DNA of 64,000 nucleotides from assembly GCA_010692645.1 (NCBI GenBank), contig JAAHGS010000005.1:1-64000 (forward strand), in the 5' to 3' direction. The notes under the pieces were generated by a model. That model ran no database searches. It saw only the letters and a program-made list of their open reading frames with translations, and was not told where the DNA came from. Origin of the DNA: Symploca sp. SIO2E9 (GTDB lineage Bacteria; Cyanobacteriota; Cyanobacteriia; Cyanobacteriales; Coleofasciculaceae). The translations under genes were made by a program, and so were the position numbers. Positions 25,029 to 35,319 of the stretch are shown here, piece after piece (position 1 is the stretch's first letter; each line of letters starts with the position of its first letter).

Positions 25029-27272
25029 ATGACAATTAGCCCTCCTGAGCGAGGACCAAGGGTCGATAAGGATCCGGTACCAACTTCTTTTGAGAAGTGG
25101 GGCAAGCCAGGTCACTTTGACAAGACCCTTGCTAGAGGTCCAAAAACCACAACTTGGATTTGGAACCTTCACGCTAACGCTCACGATTTCGATAGTCACA
25201 CGAGTGACCTCCAAGATGTCTCTCGTAAAATATTCAGTGCTCACTTCGGTCACTTAGCCGTCGTTTTTGTCTGGCTAAGCGGCATGTATTTTCATGGCGC
25301 TAAGTTCTCAAACTATGAGGCTTGGCTAAGCGATCCGATAAACATTAAGCCTAGTGCTCAAGTTGTTTGGCCAGTTGTTGGTCAAGGTATTTTGAATGGG
25401 GATGTCGGTGGCGGCTTCCACGGCATCCAGATAACCTCTGGATTTTTCCAGCTGTGGCGTGCTTCTGGGATTACCAATTCCTACCAGCTTTACTGCACAG
25501 CAATTGGCGGTCTAGTAATGGCAGCACTGATGCTGTTTGCTGGCTGGTTCCATTATCACAAAAAGGCTCCCAAACTGGAATGGTTCCAGAATGCAGAGTC
25601 GATGATGAACCACCACTTGTCAGTTTTGCTAGGCTGTGGCTGTCTGAGTTGGGCTGGTCACCAGATTCACGTGTCTCTGCCAATCAACAAGTTGTTGGAT
25701 GCTGGAGTAGCACCTAGCGATATACCTTTGCCCCACGAGTTTTTGTTCAACAAGGACTTGATGGCAGAGCTATATCCTAGTTTTGCCCAAGGGTTGACAC
25801 CATTCTTCACCTTGAACTGGGGCGTCTATGCTGACTTCCTAACCTTCAAAGGCGGTTTGAACCCAGTAACCGGCGGCTTGTGGTTGTCAGATACTGCTCA
25901 CCATCACTTGGCTCTGGCAGTTCTGTTCATCGTCGCTGGTCACATGTACCGAAACACCTTCGGTATTGGTCACAGCATGAAGGAAATTCTAGAGGCTCAT
26001 AAAGGTCCCTTCACTGGTGAAGGACACAAAGGTCTCTATGAAATCCTGACAACTTCTTGGCATGCCCAGCTGGCAATTAACCTTGCTATGCTTGGTTCTC
26101 TCACCATTATTGTGGCGCACCACATGTACGCGATGCCTCCGTATCCGTACATTGCTACAGACTATGGCACGCAGCTATCCCTGTTTACCCATCACATGTG
26201 GATTGGGGCATTCTGTATTGTGGGAGGTGCTGCCCACGGTGCAATTTTCATGGTGCGGGACTACGACCCGGCAAAGAATGTTGACAACTTGCTAGACCGG
26301 GTAATCCGTCACCGAGATGCAATTATCTCTCACCTAAACTGGGTTTGCATCTGGTTAGGTTTCCACAGCTTTGGTCTGTACATCCACAACGACACGATGC
26401 GAGCTCTGGGTCGCCCCCAAGACATGTTCTCGGATACGGCGATTAAACTACAGCCAGTGTTTGCTCAGTGGATTCAGAACCTGCATTTTTCGGCTCCGGG
26501 AGGCACAGCTCCCAATGCCCTAGAACCTGTGAGCTATGCCTTCGGCGGCGGTATTGTTGCTGTCGGCGGGAAAGTGGCGATGATGCCAATTGAACTGGGT
26601 ACGGCGGACTTTATGGTTCACCATATCCATGCCTTCACCATCCATGTCACGGCGTTGATTCTGCTTAAAGGCTTACTTTATGCCCGCAGTTCTCGCCTGG
26701 TTCCAGACAAATCCAACATTGGCTTTCGCTTCCCCTGCGATGGTCCAGGTCGTGGCGGTACCTGCCAGGTGTCTGGTTGGGATCACGTGTTCCTAGGTTT
26801 GTTCTGGATGTACAACAGTATTTCAGTTGTGATTTTCCACTTTAGCTGGAAGATGCAATCTGATGTCTGGGGAACAGTAGCACCCGATGGTAGTGTGTCT
26901 CACATCACGTATGGCAACTTTGCCCAAAGTGCCATTACCATCAATGGTTGGCTGCGTGATTTCTTGTGGGCTCAAGCTTCTCAAGTAATCACTTCCTACG
27001 GCTCGGCACTGTCGGCTTACGGCATAATGTTCCTAGCCGGTCACTTCATTTTTGCCTTTAGTTTAATGTTCCTCTTCAGCGGACGCGGCTACTGGCAAGA
27101 GCTGATCGAATCAATTGTTTGGGCGCATAATAAATTAAAAGTAGCACCAAGCATTCAGCCTCGCGCTCTGAGCATCATTCAGGGTCGGGCTGTGGGGGTA
27201 GCTCACTACCTTCTAGGGGGAATTGTCACAACATGGGCGTTCTTCCTGGCACGGATTCTCGCAGTCGGATAA
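25029..27272 (+). CDS. psaA: Photosystem I core protein PsaA
   Basis: A 747-residue thylakoid membrane protein that with PsaB binds P700, most antenna chlorophylls and the Fx cluster of photosystem I. The N-terminus ([16 protein letters not shown]) and length are normal. The Fx ligand loop [12 protein letters not shown] lies near residues 567-580 with both cysteines. Eleven membrane helices carry many histidine ligands. AGGAG lies 10 nt before the ATG. psaB follows after 172 bp and is probably on the same transcript. Confidence 0.99.
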   Translation: MTISPPERGPRVDKDPVPTSFEKWGKPGHFDKTLARGPKTTTWIWNLHANAHDFDSHTSDLQDVSRKIFSAHFGHLAVVFVWLSGMYFHGAKFSNYEAWLSDPINIKPSAQVVWPVVGQGILNGDVGGGFHGIQITSGFFQLWRASGITNSYQLYCTAIGGLVMAALMLFAGWFHYHKKAPKLEWFQNAESMMNHHLSVLLGCGCLSWAGHQIHVSLPINKLLDAGVAPSDIPLPHEFLFNKDLMAELYPSFAQGLTPFFTLNWGVYADFLTFKGGLNPVTGGLWLSDTAHHHLALAVLFIVAGHMYRNTFGIGHSMKEILEAHKGPFTGEGHKGLYEILTTSWHAQLAINLAMLGSLTIIVAHHMYAMPPYPYIATDYGTQLSLFTHHMWIGAFCIVGGAAHGAIFMVRDYDPAKNVDNLLDRVIRHRDAIISHLNWVCIWLGFHSFGLYIHNDTMRALGRPQDMFSDTAIKLQPVFAQWIQNLHFSAPGGTAPNALEPVSYAFGGGIVAVGGKVAMMPIELGTADFMVHHIHAFTIHVTALILLKGLLYARSSRLVPDKSNIGFRFPCDGPGRGGTCQVSGWDHVFLGLFWMYNSISVVIFHFSWKMQSDVWGTVAPDGSVSHITYGNFAQSAITINGWLRDFLWAQASQVITSYGSALSAYGIMFLAGHFIFAFSLMFLFSGRGYWQELIESIVWAHNKLKVAPSIQPRALSIIQGRAVGVAHYLLGGIVTTWAFFLARILAVG

Positions 27273-27444
27273 TGACTGTTGCAATCAAAGCCAAAAGATG
27301 AAGTGGGACATACTTGAAAGTGTCCTGCCTGTCGAGACCTAAACCAACCTGGAACGCAAGTTCCAGGGGGTCACTGAGAAAGAAAATGAGCAGCACTATT
27401 TGTGATCAGTCTCATATTTCAGCGAGGAGAATTTCCTAAGACAG

Positions 27445-29661
27445 ATGGCAACAAAATTTCCAAAATTTAGCCAGGACCTCGCTCAAGATCCGACAACACG
27501 TCGCATCTGGTACGGGATTGCCACGGCCCACGACTTTGAAACCCACGATGGCATGACCGAGGAGAATCTTTATCAAAAGATTTTTGCTTCTCACTTTGGT
27601 CATCTAGCCATCATTTTCTTGTGGACCTCTGGTACCGTTTTCCACGTCGCCTGGCAAGGTAACTTTGAACAGTGGATTAAAGATCCTCTAAATGTCCGTC
27701 CCATCGCCCACGCGATTTGGGACCCTCACTTTGGTCAAGGGGCAATAGATGCCTTCACCCAAGCTGGTGCCTCTAGCCCTGTAAACATTGCTTACTCTGG
27801 TGTATACCACTGGTTTTACACCATTGGCATGACAACAAATAACGACCTGTACACTGGTGCAGTGTTCTTGCTGGTGTTGTCTGCCCTGTTCTTGTTTGCA
27901 GGCTGGCTGCACTTGCAACCTAAGTTCCGCCCTAGCTTGACTTGGTTCAAGAGTGCAGAACATCGGCTCAACCACCACCTAGCTGGTTTGTTTGGTGTCA
28001 GCTCCTTGGCATGGACAGGACACCTAGTTCACGTTGCAATCCCCGAATCTCGCGGACAGCACGTAGGCTGGGATAACTTCTTGTCTACTCCTCCGCACCC
28101 AGCAGGTCTAGCACCGTTCTTCACTGGTAACTGGGGTGTCTATGCCCAGAACCCTGATACGGCAGAGCATGTGTTTGGCACTTCTCAAGGTGCAGGTACA
28201 GCAATCTTAACCTTCTTAGGTGGCTTTCATCCCCAGACTGAGTCCCTGTGGCTGACTGATATTGCCCATCACCACTTGGCGATCGCGGTAATCTTTATTA
28301 TCGCCGGTCACATGTACCGCACCAACTTTGGGATTGGTCACAGCATCAAGGAGATTCACAGCGCTCACCAACCACCGCAGAACACCCCCTTTGGCGGGAT
28401 GTTAGGTGAAGGTCACAAGGGCTTGTATGACACTATCAACAACTCCTTGCACTTCCAGTTGGGGTTGGCACTAGCTTGTCTAGGGGTAGTTACCTCCTTG
28501 GTTGCCCAGCATATGTACTCCCTACCTTCCTATGTCTTCATAGCGAAGGACTACACAACCCAAGCAGCACTTTATACCCATCACCAGTATATTGCTGGTT
28601 TCTTGATGGTTGGTGCCTTTGCTCACGGTGCAATTTTCTTTGTTCGGGACTACGATCCAGAAGCTAACAAGAATAATGTCTTAGCTCGGATGCTTGAACA
28701 TAAAGAGGCACTGATCTCTCACCTGAGCTGGGTAACTCTGTTCTTGGGCTTCCATACCCTGGGTATCTATGTTCACAACGACGTAGTAGTTGCCTTTGGT
28801 ACTCCTGAGAAACAAATCCTGATTGAGCCTGTGTTTGCTCAGTTCATTCAAGCAGCTTCAGGTAAGGCTCTGTACGGTTTTGACGTGCTGCTGTCTAATT
28901 CTGACAGCATTGCTGCCACTACTGGTGCTGCTTACCTACCAGGTTGGCTGGATGCACTTAACAGCGGCACCAACTCTCTGTTCCTGACCATTGGTCCTGG
29001 CGATTTCTTGGTTCACCATGCGATCGCACTAGGTCTGCACACCACTACCCTGATTCTCGTCAAGGGTGCTTTGGATGCCCGTGGCTCCAAGCTAATGCCG
29101 GACAAAAAAGACTTCGGCTATTCCTTCCCTTGTGATGGTCCTGGTCGTGGCGGCACTTGTGATATCTCTGCCTGGGATGCCTTCTACCTCGCCATGTTCT
29201 GGATGCTCAACACTCTTGGTTGGCTTACCTTCTACTGGCACTGGAAGCATCTAGCTGTTTGGCAGGGTAACGTTGCTCAGTTCAACGAGTCTTCAACCTA
29301 CTTAATGGGTTGGTTCCGCGACTACCTGTGGCTGAATTCTTCTCAGCTGATCAACGGGTATAACCCCTATGGCACTAATAACTTGTCTGTCTGGGCTTGG
29401 ATGTTCCTCTTCGGACACCTAGTTTGGGCAACGGGTTTCATGTTCCTAATCTCTTGGCGCGGTTATTGGCAAGAGTTGATCGAGACAATTGTCTGGGCAC
29501 ACGAGCGTACTCCTTTGGCGAACCTGATTCGCTGGAAGGACAAGCCAGTTGCTCTTTCTATCGTTCAAGCCCGTCTAGTAGGTCTAGCTCACTTTACAGT
29601 TGGCTATATCCTCACTTACGCGGCATTCCTGATTGCCTCGACTGCTGGTAAGTTCGGCTAA
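27445..29661 (+). CDS. psaB: Photosystem I core protein PsaB
   Basis: A 738-residue partner of PsaA in the P700 reaction centre. The N-terminus [20 protein letters not shown] and the Fx loop [18 protein letters not shown] (about residues 560-577) are intact, so each subunit gives two cysteines to the Fx cluster. Eleven membrane helices. Two hairpins with U-tracts follow within 150 bp. Confidence 0.99.
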   Translation: MATKFPKFSQDLAQDPTTRRIWYGIATAHDFETHDGMTEENLYQKIFASHFGHLAIIFLWTSGTVFHVAWQGNFEQWIKDPLNVRPIAHAIWDPHFGQGAIDAFTQAGASSPVNIAYSGVYHWFYTIGMTTNNDLYTGAVFLLVLSALFLFAGWLHLQPKFRPSLTWFKSAEHRLNHHLAGLFGVSSLAWTGHLVHVAIPESRGQHVGWDNFLSTPPHPAGLAPFFTGNWGVYAQNPDTAEHVFGTSQGAGTAILTFLGGFHPQTESLWLTDIAHHHLAIAVIFIIAGHMYRTNFGIGHSIKEIHSAHQPPQNTPFGGMLGEGHKGLYDTINNSLHFQLGLALACLGVVTSLVAQHMYSLPSYVFIAKDYTTQAALYTHHQYIAGFLMVGAFAHGAIFFVRDYDPEANKNNVLARMLEHKEALISHLSWVTLFLGFHTLGIYVHNDVVVAFGTPEKQILIEPVFAQFIQAASGKALYGFDVLLSNSDSIAATTGAAYLPGWLDALNSGTNSLFLTIGPGDFLVHHAIALGLHTTTLILVKGALDARGSKLMPDKKDFGYSFPCDGPGRGGTCDISAWDAFYLAMFWMLNTLGWLTFYWHWKHLAVWQGNVAQFNESSTYLMGWFRDYLWLNSSQLINGYNPYGTNNLSVWAWMFLFGHLVWATGFMFLISWRGYWQELIETIVWAHERTPLANLIRWKDKPVALSIVQARLVGLAHFTVGYILTYAAFLIASTAGKFG

Positions 29662-29689
29662 ATTTGGCTGAAACTAGCACTTTAGGTAA

Positions 29690-29727
29690 TGAAAAAAGCC
29701 CCCTGCCCTTCGGTAGGGGTTTTTTAT
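29690..29727 (+). terminator. Terminator after psaB
   Basis: CCCCTGCC pairs with GGTAGGGG around CTTC (29700-29707 and 29712-29719, one G-U pair), followed by seven Ts. Confidence 0.88.
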
Positions 29728-29774
29728 ATCTCCAGATGAATCGGGATTAATCTTCAATCTGAGGGATTGACAAA

Positions 29775-29808
29775 AAGATACCCAGTCGTAAGGCTGGGTA
29801 TTTTTTAT
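29775..29808 (+). terminator. Second hairpin terminator between psaB and psaI
   Basis: ATACCCAG / CTGGGTAT (29778-29785 and 29794-29801) with a T-run after it and an A-run before it, so it could act in both directions, for psaB and for psaI on the opposite strand. Confidence 0.75.
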
Positions 29809-29836
29809 CATTTCTATTAGCCTTTACCTGCTTAAA

Positions 29837-29950
29837 TCAGGCATCGCTTTCGACGTAGATAAAAAGGAGACCCATAGTCATAAAGGCTAATATAGCTAGT
29901 GCTGGAACCATCGCTACGGGCAAAAATGAAGCTGCATATGCTCCTGTCAT
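29837..29950 (-). CDS. psaI: Photosystem I subunit PsaI (VIII)
   Basis: A 37-residue one-helix protein. It reads MTGAYAASFLPVAMVPALAI and ends GLLFIYVESDA, matching the PsaI pattern AYAASFLP...MGLLFIYIESE. PsaI helps bind PsaL and so supports photosystem I oligomers. It is encoded on the minus strand, divergent from psaL with 354 bp between the starts. AGGAAAAG-like bases before the ATG may serve as the ribosome site. Confidence 0.87.
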   Translation of the reverse strand: MTGAYAASFLPVAMVPALAILAFMTMGLLFIYVESDA

Positions 29951-30304
29951 ATCTTACTTTTCCTATTTCTAATTACAAGGGCAACATCATGGATATTACT
30001 TTGAACTCTGCCCAATTTTACCAAATATAAAGATTCTTAACAAAAATGGAACTCAAAGTTGATTACACCAAATTCTGCTGTTTCTTGTGAGTGGGATCAG
30101 ATGATCTGGATTTACACACAGCCACTGGCAAATTATTGCTAATTACTAAGAAAGCTAGTAAAAAGAGCAATATCTTTTATAATTCGTTACGAGAAGAAGC
30201 ACTTCTATGTAAAGATTACTTGCGCTGATTCTTGCAGCTGCTTTGCTAACCCTTACAGTAAGACTACTAAGGGTTTTGTAGGATTTTAGAGGAAATAAAC
30301 TCAG
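29951..30304. promoter_or_regulatory. Divergent psaI/psaL promoter region
   Basis: 354 bp, AT-rich, without ORFs of note. AGAGGAAATAAACTCAG precedes the psaL ATG as ribosome site. Both genes must have their promoters here; I could not fix -10/-35 boxes with confidence. Confidence 0.45.
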
Positions 30305-30796
30305 ATGACAATCGATGTAATTCAACCTGCTGGAGATCCCCAAATTGGTAATCTAGCCACTCCGGTTAATTCCTCAGGTTTCACAACAGCTTTCATAAAT
30401 AACTTACCTGCTTACCGCAAAGGACTATCACCCTTTCGCCGTGGCTTAGAAGTTGGTATGGCTCATGGCTATTTCTTGTATGGGCCCTTGGCTTTGCTTG
30501 GTCCTCTGCGTCATACAGATGTTGCCAGCATTGCTGGTGTACTAGCAACAGTAGGTTTAGTTTCAATTCTGACTATTGCTTTGTCTATTTATGGTGCGGC
30601 TAATTCCGGCAAACCTATAGCAACTGTTACTACACCTAATCCCCCTGAAGACTTGGGGACACCAGAGGGCTGGAGTGAATTTGCTAGTGGTTTCTTGATT
30701 GGAGGTTGTGGCGGTGCATTTTTCGCCTATCTTCTTTGCGAGACACCTCATGTAGCACCACTGCAAAAAATTGCTGGTGGAGTTTGGTCATCATAA
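30305..30796 (+). CDS. psaL: Photosystem I subunit PsaL (XI)
   Basis: A 163-residue thylakoid protein with three hydrophobic helices that governs photosystem I oligomer formation. It has the conserved LPAYRKGLSPFRRGLEVGMAHGY segment and a proline-containing loop (TTPNPPEDLGTPEGW) before the last helix. The C-terminus extends to GGVWSS. In trimer-forming cyanobacteria psaL usually lies elsewhere with psaI. Placement next to psaAB and this type of loop and tail have been linked to tetrameric photosystem I; that link is from the literature as I recall it, and the oligomer state here is inference. Confidence 0.96.
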   Translation: MTIDVIQPAGDPQIGNLATPVNSSGFTTAFINNLPAYRKGLSPFRRGLEVGMAHGYFLYGPLALLGPLRHTDVASIAGVLATVGLVSILTIALSIYGAANSGKPIATVTTPNPPEDLGTPEGWSEFASGFLIGGCGGAFFAYLLCETPHVAPLQKIAGGVWSS

Positions 30797-30929
30797 TTGA
30801 TTGAACGCCTGGCGGCAGTCCCTACCTGGAGTAGTTCATGAGATTAACTAATTGAGGGTCTGGGGGCTATAAGTCCCGCACTATACCAGTAAGGCCCTAT
30901 GATTTATCAAAATTTGCATTGCTCTGATT

Positions 30930-30977
30930 AGTTTAACGCACCATTTCCTGAGATAGTTCAGAATGGTGCGTTAAACT
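30930..30977. repeat. 16-bp perfect hairpin (AACGCACCATT)
   Basis: AGTTTAACGCACCATT at 30930-30945 is the exact complement of 30962-30977. The 16-nt loop and lack of a long U-tract suggest a REP-like dispersed hairpin, although it could also end the psaL transcript. Confidence 0.7.
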
Positions 30978-31058
30978 TTGTGTTGCCATGTGACGTTTAC
31001 TACACTGGCGCTGGGTTTCTAAAATTTCCTCGCTTCTTCCTAACTACTCCACACACTT

Positions 31059-31147
31059 AGGACTTACGCAAATAGCCAAATTAAACTCTATCTGTAGCGT
31101 GTGCAGACTTTTGCTCAGCCTACCAATACAGTCTGTGCCTAAGTCCT
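31059..31147. mobile_element. Inverted-repeat mini-element with AGGACTTA ends
   Basis: AGGACTTACGCA at 31059-31070 is mirrored by TGCCTAAGTCCT at 31136-31147 (imperfect). The interior has no ORF. Such ends suggest a short non-autonomous IS derivative; no clean target duplication was found. Confidence 0.45.
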
Positions 31148-31160
31148 GACACTACAGATA

Positions 31161-31193
31161 CAGACGTGGGGCTTCTCGCCGGACGAGCTAAAT
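31161..31193 (-). repeat. IS200/IS605-like end fragment
   Basis: CAGACGTGGGGCTTCTCGCC and GGACGAGCTAAAT match the reverse complement of 20911-20944. Only the end sequence remains. Confidence 0.5.
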
Positions 31194-31337
31194 CGAGAGG
31201 TATCAGACTTCTGAGGCTGCTTCATAGCACAGATTTTATATCATATTTGTGTAAAATTAAACATAAAGAAATGTTGCGTATTTTGGTAAATTAGGTTAAA
31301 TTTTATTACAGATACCAAATGCAAGGAGAGCATTCTC

Positions 31338-31481
31338 ATGCAAGAGCAAGAAAACAAGTTTGGCTTTACTAATTTTTCAGAAATCTGGAACGGTCGTTTG
31401 GCAATGCTGGGCTTCGTCATTGGTGTAGCTACTGAACTGCTCACCGGTCAAGGCATTCTGCAACAACTCGGTTTAATGTAA
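31338..31481 (+). CDS. High-light-inducible protein (Hlip), first copy
   Basis: A 47-residue one-helix protein beginning MQEQENKFGF. The chlorophyll-binding signature is EIWNGRLAMLGFVIGVATEL, with the E and N/R pair of the chlorophyll a/b-binding superfamily. Hlips (small CAB-like proteins) bind chlorophyll and carotenoid and protect photosystem assembly under strong light. AAGGAGAG lies about 8 nt before the ATG. A near-identical gene follows after 43 bp. Confidence 0.92.
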   Translation: MQEQENKFGFTNFSEIWNGRLAMLGFVIGVATELLTGQGILQQLGLM

Positions 31482-31524
31482 TCAACTCATCGCCACAGAT
31501 ATTAACTGCAAGGAGAAATTTGTC

Positions 31525-31668
31525 ATGCAAGAGCAAGGAAATAAGTTTGGCTTTACTAATTTTTCAGAAATCTGGAACGGTCGTTTGGCAATGCTGGGCT
31601 TTGTCATTGGCATAGCTACTGAACTACTCACTGGTCAAGGTATTCTGCAACAACTCGGTCTGATGTAA
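31525..31668 (+). CDS. High-light-inducible protein (Hlip), second copy
   Basis: A 47-residue protein that differs from the first copy at only two residues (MQEQGN and VIGIATEL). The ribosome site AAGGAGA is also duplicated, so the unit of duplication included the leader. It is likely co-transcribed with the first copy. The very close identity implies a recent duplication or gene conversion. Confidence 0.92.
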   Translation: MQEQGNKFGFTNFSEIWNGRLAMLGFVIGIATELLTGQGILQQLGLM

Positions 31669-31678
31669 TTGGCTGGTA

Positions 31679-31713
31679 TTGACATCTCCCCGCTTTGAAA
31701 AAATGGGGATTCT
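31679..31713 (-). repeat. IS200/IS605-type end hairpin
   Basis: TGACATCTCCCCGC ... ATGGGGATTC: CCCC pairs with GGGG across an A-rich loop, beside TGACATCTCC. This is the usual form of the right end of IS605-type elements read from the opposite strand. No transposase is present. Confidence 0.5.
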
Positions 31714-31786
31714 AATTAGTCCTCTTGCAAGAGAACTTCAGCTATTAATCTAGGGTTTGAACCCCAGGCGGGTGAATGGATTGGTG

Positions 31787-33304
31787 CTAAATCCAAGAGC
31801 GCAACCACATCCGCCATTGATAACCCTCAACAGACAAGGGAAGTCCCAAATAAATCGGCATCCAAAAGCAAAAAGCAATTATAATTAGCAAAATCAAAGC
31901 GATCGCAATCCCTTGATATTCCCTGCGATTGCTTTGCACTAACGAATCTACAACCAAAGCCAGAGCTAAACTAGCAAACACAGAAGCGCACATATAATGA
32001 TACAGAAATAGACAGCGACTCACCAGAGACCAAGGCAGTAAATTTGCTAGCCAGTTAATAACAAGATAAAGTGCCACCAAAGTAGCTCTAGTTGGAGGCA
32101 CTTTCCAACTCCGGCTTGACTTAAAGCGTAAAACTAATAGCACCAGCAATAATAAAATTGCCGCCGTTGATAACCACCACAAAACTGGATTTCCCATAGC
32201 ATGGACATCGTATATCGCATTCGCCACACCGCCAGTTACAGGTGATTCCAGGGAAACTGCCTCAGAATTATGATTAGGAGCATGATGAAAGTAAGCAATC
32301 GTGCGCAGCATCAAAGGCCAACTATACCAACGAGAACAATAAGGATGCACCTCAGGTCCACTACCAATATTTTGGTGATAGTTTAGAATTTCCTGCTGCA
32401 TTTGCCAGAATCCAGGCGTCGGATTCATCTGCAGATGAGGAATCCACAGCAAGCTATAGGTTAAAATCGGAATAATAGCAAAATTCACCAGGATGTGGAA
32501 AACATTCAACTCTCTCAGATTTTGCAGTGGTGTCTGAGAAAATTTTTCCTTCAGTGGCTTTACAGCAACAAACTCTTCCCCTCTCCCCCTCTCCCCCTCT
32601 CCCTTTTGCGCTATTTCAACATCAAGTCTTTCCAAGACTTTTCGCACCCAATGGATGATCCAAACTACTGCCCAAACCAGATAAACCCCCAACAGAAAAC
32701 CTAAACCATTCCATTTAGTTGCTGCACAAGCCCCAAAAAAGACACCGGATAAGGCAAGAATTCCCCGGCGTTGCTGCGTTGGTTTATTCAGTGCCATCAA
32801 TAGGAATAACTGAGCTAATAGCCCTAAAATGACAATGTATATATTATTGAGGGCATAGCGAGACTCTACCAAAAATAGACCATCAAGGACAGCCAACAGA
32901 GCAGCAATTAAGGCATAACTGCGACGCCGACTCAACTGATAGGCAACTGCGCCCACCACCACAGGAATCAAAGAGCCAGTCAAGGCATTAAGCCAACGGT
33001 AACTCCAGGTGGAACGTACAGAACCTGTCAAACTATTAACTGTATCCTGCCCAAAAGGAAGGTGAGAACCAATCCAGATTCCAATAGCAATGATGTACTG
33101 TGACAGAGGTGGATGGGCATTAAAAAAAGGCGTATTAGTGAGGTAATTGTTGGCAAATTTGGCGTAGTAAACTTCGTCGAATACTAAGCTATTAAACCGA
33201 CTCAGCCCCCAAAAACGTAGGGTAACTGATAGTAGAAAAATAGCGGTAAGACCGAGCCTAAACCAGGAAATAGACGAGTTAGAACGTTTTGACAACAAAC
33301 TCAT
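31787..33304 (-). CDS. PMT-type GT-C glycosyltransferase
   Basis: A 505-residue membrane protein with about ten hydrophobic helices. The first periplasmic loop has FDEVYYAKFANNY, the acidic catalytic motif of the protein O-mannosyltransferase family (GT39, DE motif), and HPPLSQYIIA follows. The C-terminus has the family FLYHYMCASVFAS segment. It should move a sugar from a polyprenyl donor to a protein or lipid. A charged insert KGEGERGRGEE (about residues 235-245) is encoded by a CCCCTCTCCCCCTCT tandem repeat and is probably a recent in-frame gain in a loop. Confidence 0.85.
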   Translation of the reverse strand: MSLLSKRSNSSISWFRLGLTAIFLLSVTLRFWGLSRFNSLVFDEVYYAKFANNYLTNTPFFNAHPPLSQYIIAIGIWIGSHLPFGQDTVNSLTGSVRSTWSYRWLNALTGSLIPVVVGAVAYQLSRRRSYALIAALLAVLDGLFLVESRYALNNIYIVILGLLAQLFLLMALNKPTQQRRGILALSGVFFGACAATKWNGLGFLLGVYLVWAVVWIIHWVRKVLERLDVEIAQKGEGERGRGEEFVAVKPLKEKFSQTPLQNLRELNVFHILVNFAIIPILTYSLLWIPHLQMNPTPGFWQMQQEILNYHQNIGSGPEVHPYCSRWYSWPLMLRTIAYFHHAPNHNSEAVSLESPVTGGVANAIYDVHAMGNPVLWWLSTAAILLLLVLLVLRFKSSRSWKVPPTRATLVALYLVINWLANLLPWSLVSRCLFLYHYMCASVFASLALALVVDSLVQSNRREYQGIAIALILLIIIAFCFWMPIYLGLPLSVEGYQWRMWLRSWI

Positions 33305-33407
33305 AAGACTAAGTTGGCTAGCTCCAAGGCTGTTGAAAGTGCTAGATCATTTAAAAGCTCTTCAATTAGATAATAATCTTATACTTAATATTTTTTGAAA
33401 ATATCTT

Positions 33408-34832
33408 ATGAATAATCTTGATGAAAATGAACCGAGTCATCCCCAAGCTGATTCTATTTCTGAAACTTCTGTAGAATCACCTCAACAACATGGAAAAATT
33501 GCTGGATTTTTTCAGTTTGAGCGATACCAAACCAACCTTACTACAGAGGTTTTGGCAGGCGTAACCACCTTTATGACGATGGCATATATCTTAGTGGTTA
33601 ATCCCGAAATTTTATCCCAGGCAATTTTTTTACAAGAATCCGGGGATTTATTTAGCGAACTAGTAATTGCCACCGCCATCTCGGCTGCGATCGCTACCAT
33701 AATAATGGGCTTAGTGGCTAATTATCCTTTTGCCCTTGCTCCCGGCATGGGACTTAATGCCTTTTTTGCCTACTCGGTGGTATTGGGATTGGGCATCGAC
33801 TGGCGCATTGCCTTAGCAGCCGTCTTCGTGGAGGGGCTAATTTTTATAGTTATGACTGTGTTCAATATACGCAGTCTGATTGTTAAAGCCATTCCCGACT
33901 GTCTCAAGCGAGCAACGGCGGCAGGAATTGGCTTTTTTATTGCTTATATTGCCTTGAGTAATTCTGGTATTATTGCTGCTAGCGAAACAACTAAAACGAC
34001 TCTGGGGGATTTGAGCCAGCCACCAACTTTTATCGCCATTATCGGTATTGTCATTACCTCAGCTTTCGTAGCTCGACGCCTTAAAGGAGCATTACTCTTA
34101 GGTATTTTCGCAACTGCCCTGCTAGCATGGATTCTTGGTATTGCGAACTGGCCTGAAGCAATAGTAAGTTTACCCCAATTGCCTAGAGATTTGCTAGGTC
34201 AAGCAATTTTCGGGTTAGGGCGTTTAGGCGAGGTTAATCTTGGGGATTTCTTCGCAGTAATCTTTGTGTTGCTATTTGTTGACCTCTTTGATACCATTGG
34301 CACTCTTGCAGGTGTGAGTATGCAAGCTGGATACATCAACGCCGAAGGGGAACTGCCCAAAGCTCAATTAGCTCTGATGGCTGATGCTGTAGGAACAACA
34401 GCAGGGGCAGTGTTGGGAACTTCCACAGTCACTACCTATGTTGAATCAGCTTCTGGAGTTTCTGAAGGAGGGCGCACGGGGTTGACAGCAGTTATTGTCG
34501 CCTTATTATTCGTTCTCTCGATATTTTTTATTCCCTTATTGGCTGGAATTCCCAGCTTCGCGACTGCCCCAACCTTGGTAATTGTTGGTGTACTGATGGC
34601 CCAAAATCTGCTGTGGATTCACTGGGATGATCCTGCAGAATCAATTCCCTCCTTTTTAACCGTGCTAATGATGCCTTTAACTTACTCCATTGCTGAAGGC
34701 TTGGCAGTCGGCTTCATTACCTATCCCTTAATTAAGGCGTTTCAGGGTAAATTTCAGGAACTTTCAGTAACTGTGTGGATTCTCGCTGCTATCTTCTTAG
34801 TGCGATTTGTAATCATGGCAATTGGTGTCTAA
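33408..34832 (+). CDS. NCS2/AzgA-type purine permease
   Basis: A 474-residue transporter of the AzgA group, which carries adenine, guanine or hypoxanthine with protons. Signatures: GVTTFMTMAYILVVNPEIL near the N-terminus, ALAPGMGLNAFFAY in helix 3, and FVDLFDTIGTLAGVS and GTSTVTTYVESASGVSEGGRTG in the second half. About twelve to fourteen membrane segments. Its start is about 100 bp from the divergent glycosyltransferase start. Its stop overlaps the convergent hypothetical gene by 4 bp. Confidence 0.92.
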   Translation: MNNLDENEPSHPQADSISETSVESPQQHGKIAGFFQFERYQTNLTTEVLAGVTTFMTMAYILVVNPEILSQAIFLQESGDLFSELVIATAISAAIATIIMGLVANYPFALAPGMGLNAFFAYSVVLGLGIDWRIALAAVFVEGLIFIVMTVFNIRSLIVKAIPDCLKRATAAGIGFFIAYIALSNSGIIAASETTKTTLGDLSQPPTFIAIIGIVITSAFVARRLKGALLLGIFATALLAWILGIANWPEAIVSLPQLPRDLLGQAIFGLGRLGEVNLGDFFAVIFVLLFVDLFDTIGTLAGVSMQAGYINAEGELPKAQLALMADAVGTTAGAVLGTSTVTTYVESASGVSEGGRTGLTAVIVALLFVLSIFFIPLLAGIPSFATAPTLVIVGVLMAQNLLWIHWDDPAESIPSFLTVLMMPLTYSIAEGLAVGFITYPLIKAFQGKFQELSVTVWILAAIFLVRFVIMAIGV

Positions 34833-35179
34833 CCTACCTGCTCCAAATATTGACTTAAATCCTCAATCAAGCGAGTCAATTCAGCTTCTGTGCTCAGGCG
34901 GATACGCTCATCTCGCAGAGTAATTAGAACTTTAGCAGCAAAAGGACTAGGGTAGATATTGGGATTACAAAATATTTCCAGAAAGACATCCCCTGTATAT
35001 CGGTATTCCATTGGTTTTTGGGGAGTAGGTTTGCCACCGCTTCCTGTCGCCTGAGTAACTGCTTTCATTTTCTGCATTAATTGGGAAATCTCAGCTTGCA
35101 AATTTCTAGCAGCATCGGCTGTAAAATTGAAATAAACAGAACCTTCGAGCAGATTTAGGGTTAGTTTGGTAGTGGTCAT
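34829..35179 (-). CDS. Hypothetical protein
   Basis: A 116-residue soluble protein. Sequence: an N-terminal beta segment, a helix (AARNLQAEISQLMQKMKAV), a flexible Gly/Pro loop, a beta region (EYRYTGDVFLEIFCNPN) and a C-terminal helix. I do not recognise the family. It overlaps the purine-permease stop by 4 bp in the opposite direction. Composition and codon use look ordinary, and the frame is intact, so it is likely real. Confidence 0.6.
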   Translation of the reverse strand: MTTTKLTLNLLEGSVYFNFTADAARNLQAEISQLMQKMKAVTQATGSGGKPTPQKPMEYRYTGDVFLEIFCNPNIYPSPFAAKVLITLRDERIRLSTEAELTRLIEDLSQYLEQVG

Positions 35180-35319
35180 TAGTAATTTTCCACTGAGAGT
35201 GCTTGTTGATCCATACTTATACCACTTTACTTTGCTGATTTTACAGATTGATTATTGTAGAGCTGTCTTGCCTCGTAGTATGCAGCAATTTGCCCAGTTT
35301 ACACAGACTTTAATAATTT

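Larger units (their letters stand above)
30797..31337. other. Gene-free region of repeat relics between psaL and hli
   Basis: 540 bp without a credible ORF. It holds three separate repeat relics: the hairpin at 30930-30977, the inverted repeat at 31059-31147 and the IS200/IS605-like end at 31161-31193. The last about 100 bp, AT-rich, probably carry the hli promoter. Confidence 0.6.
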
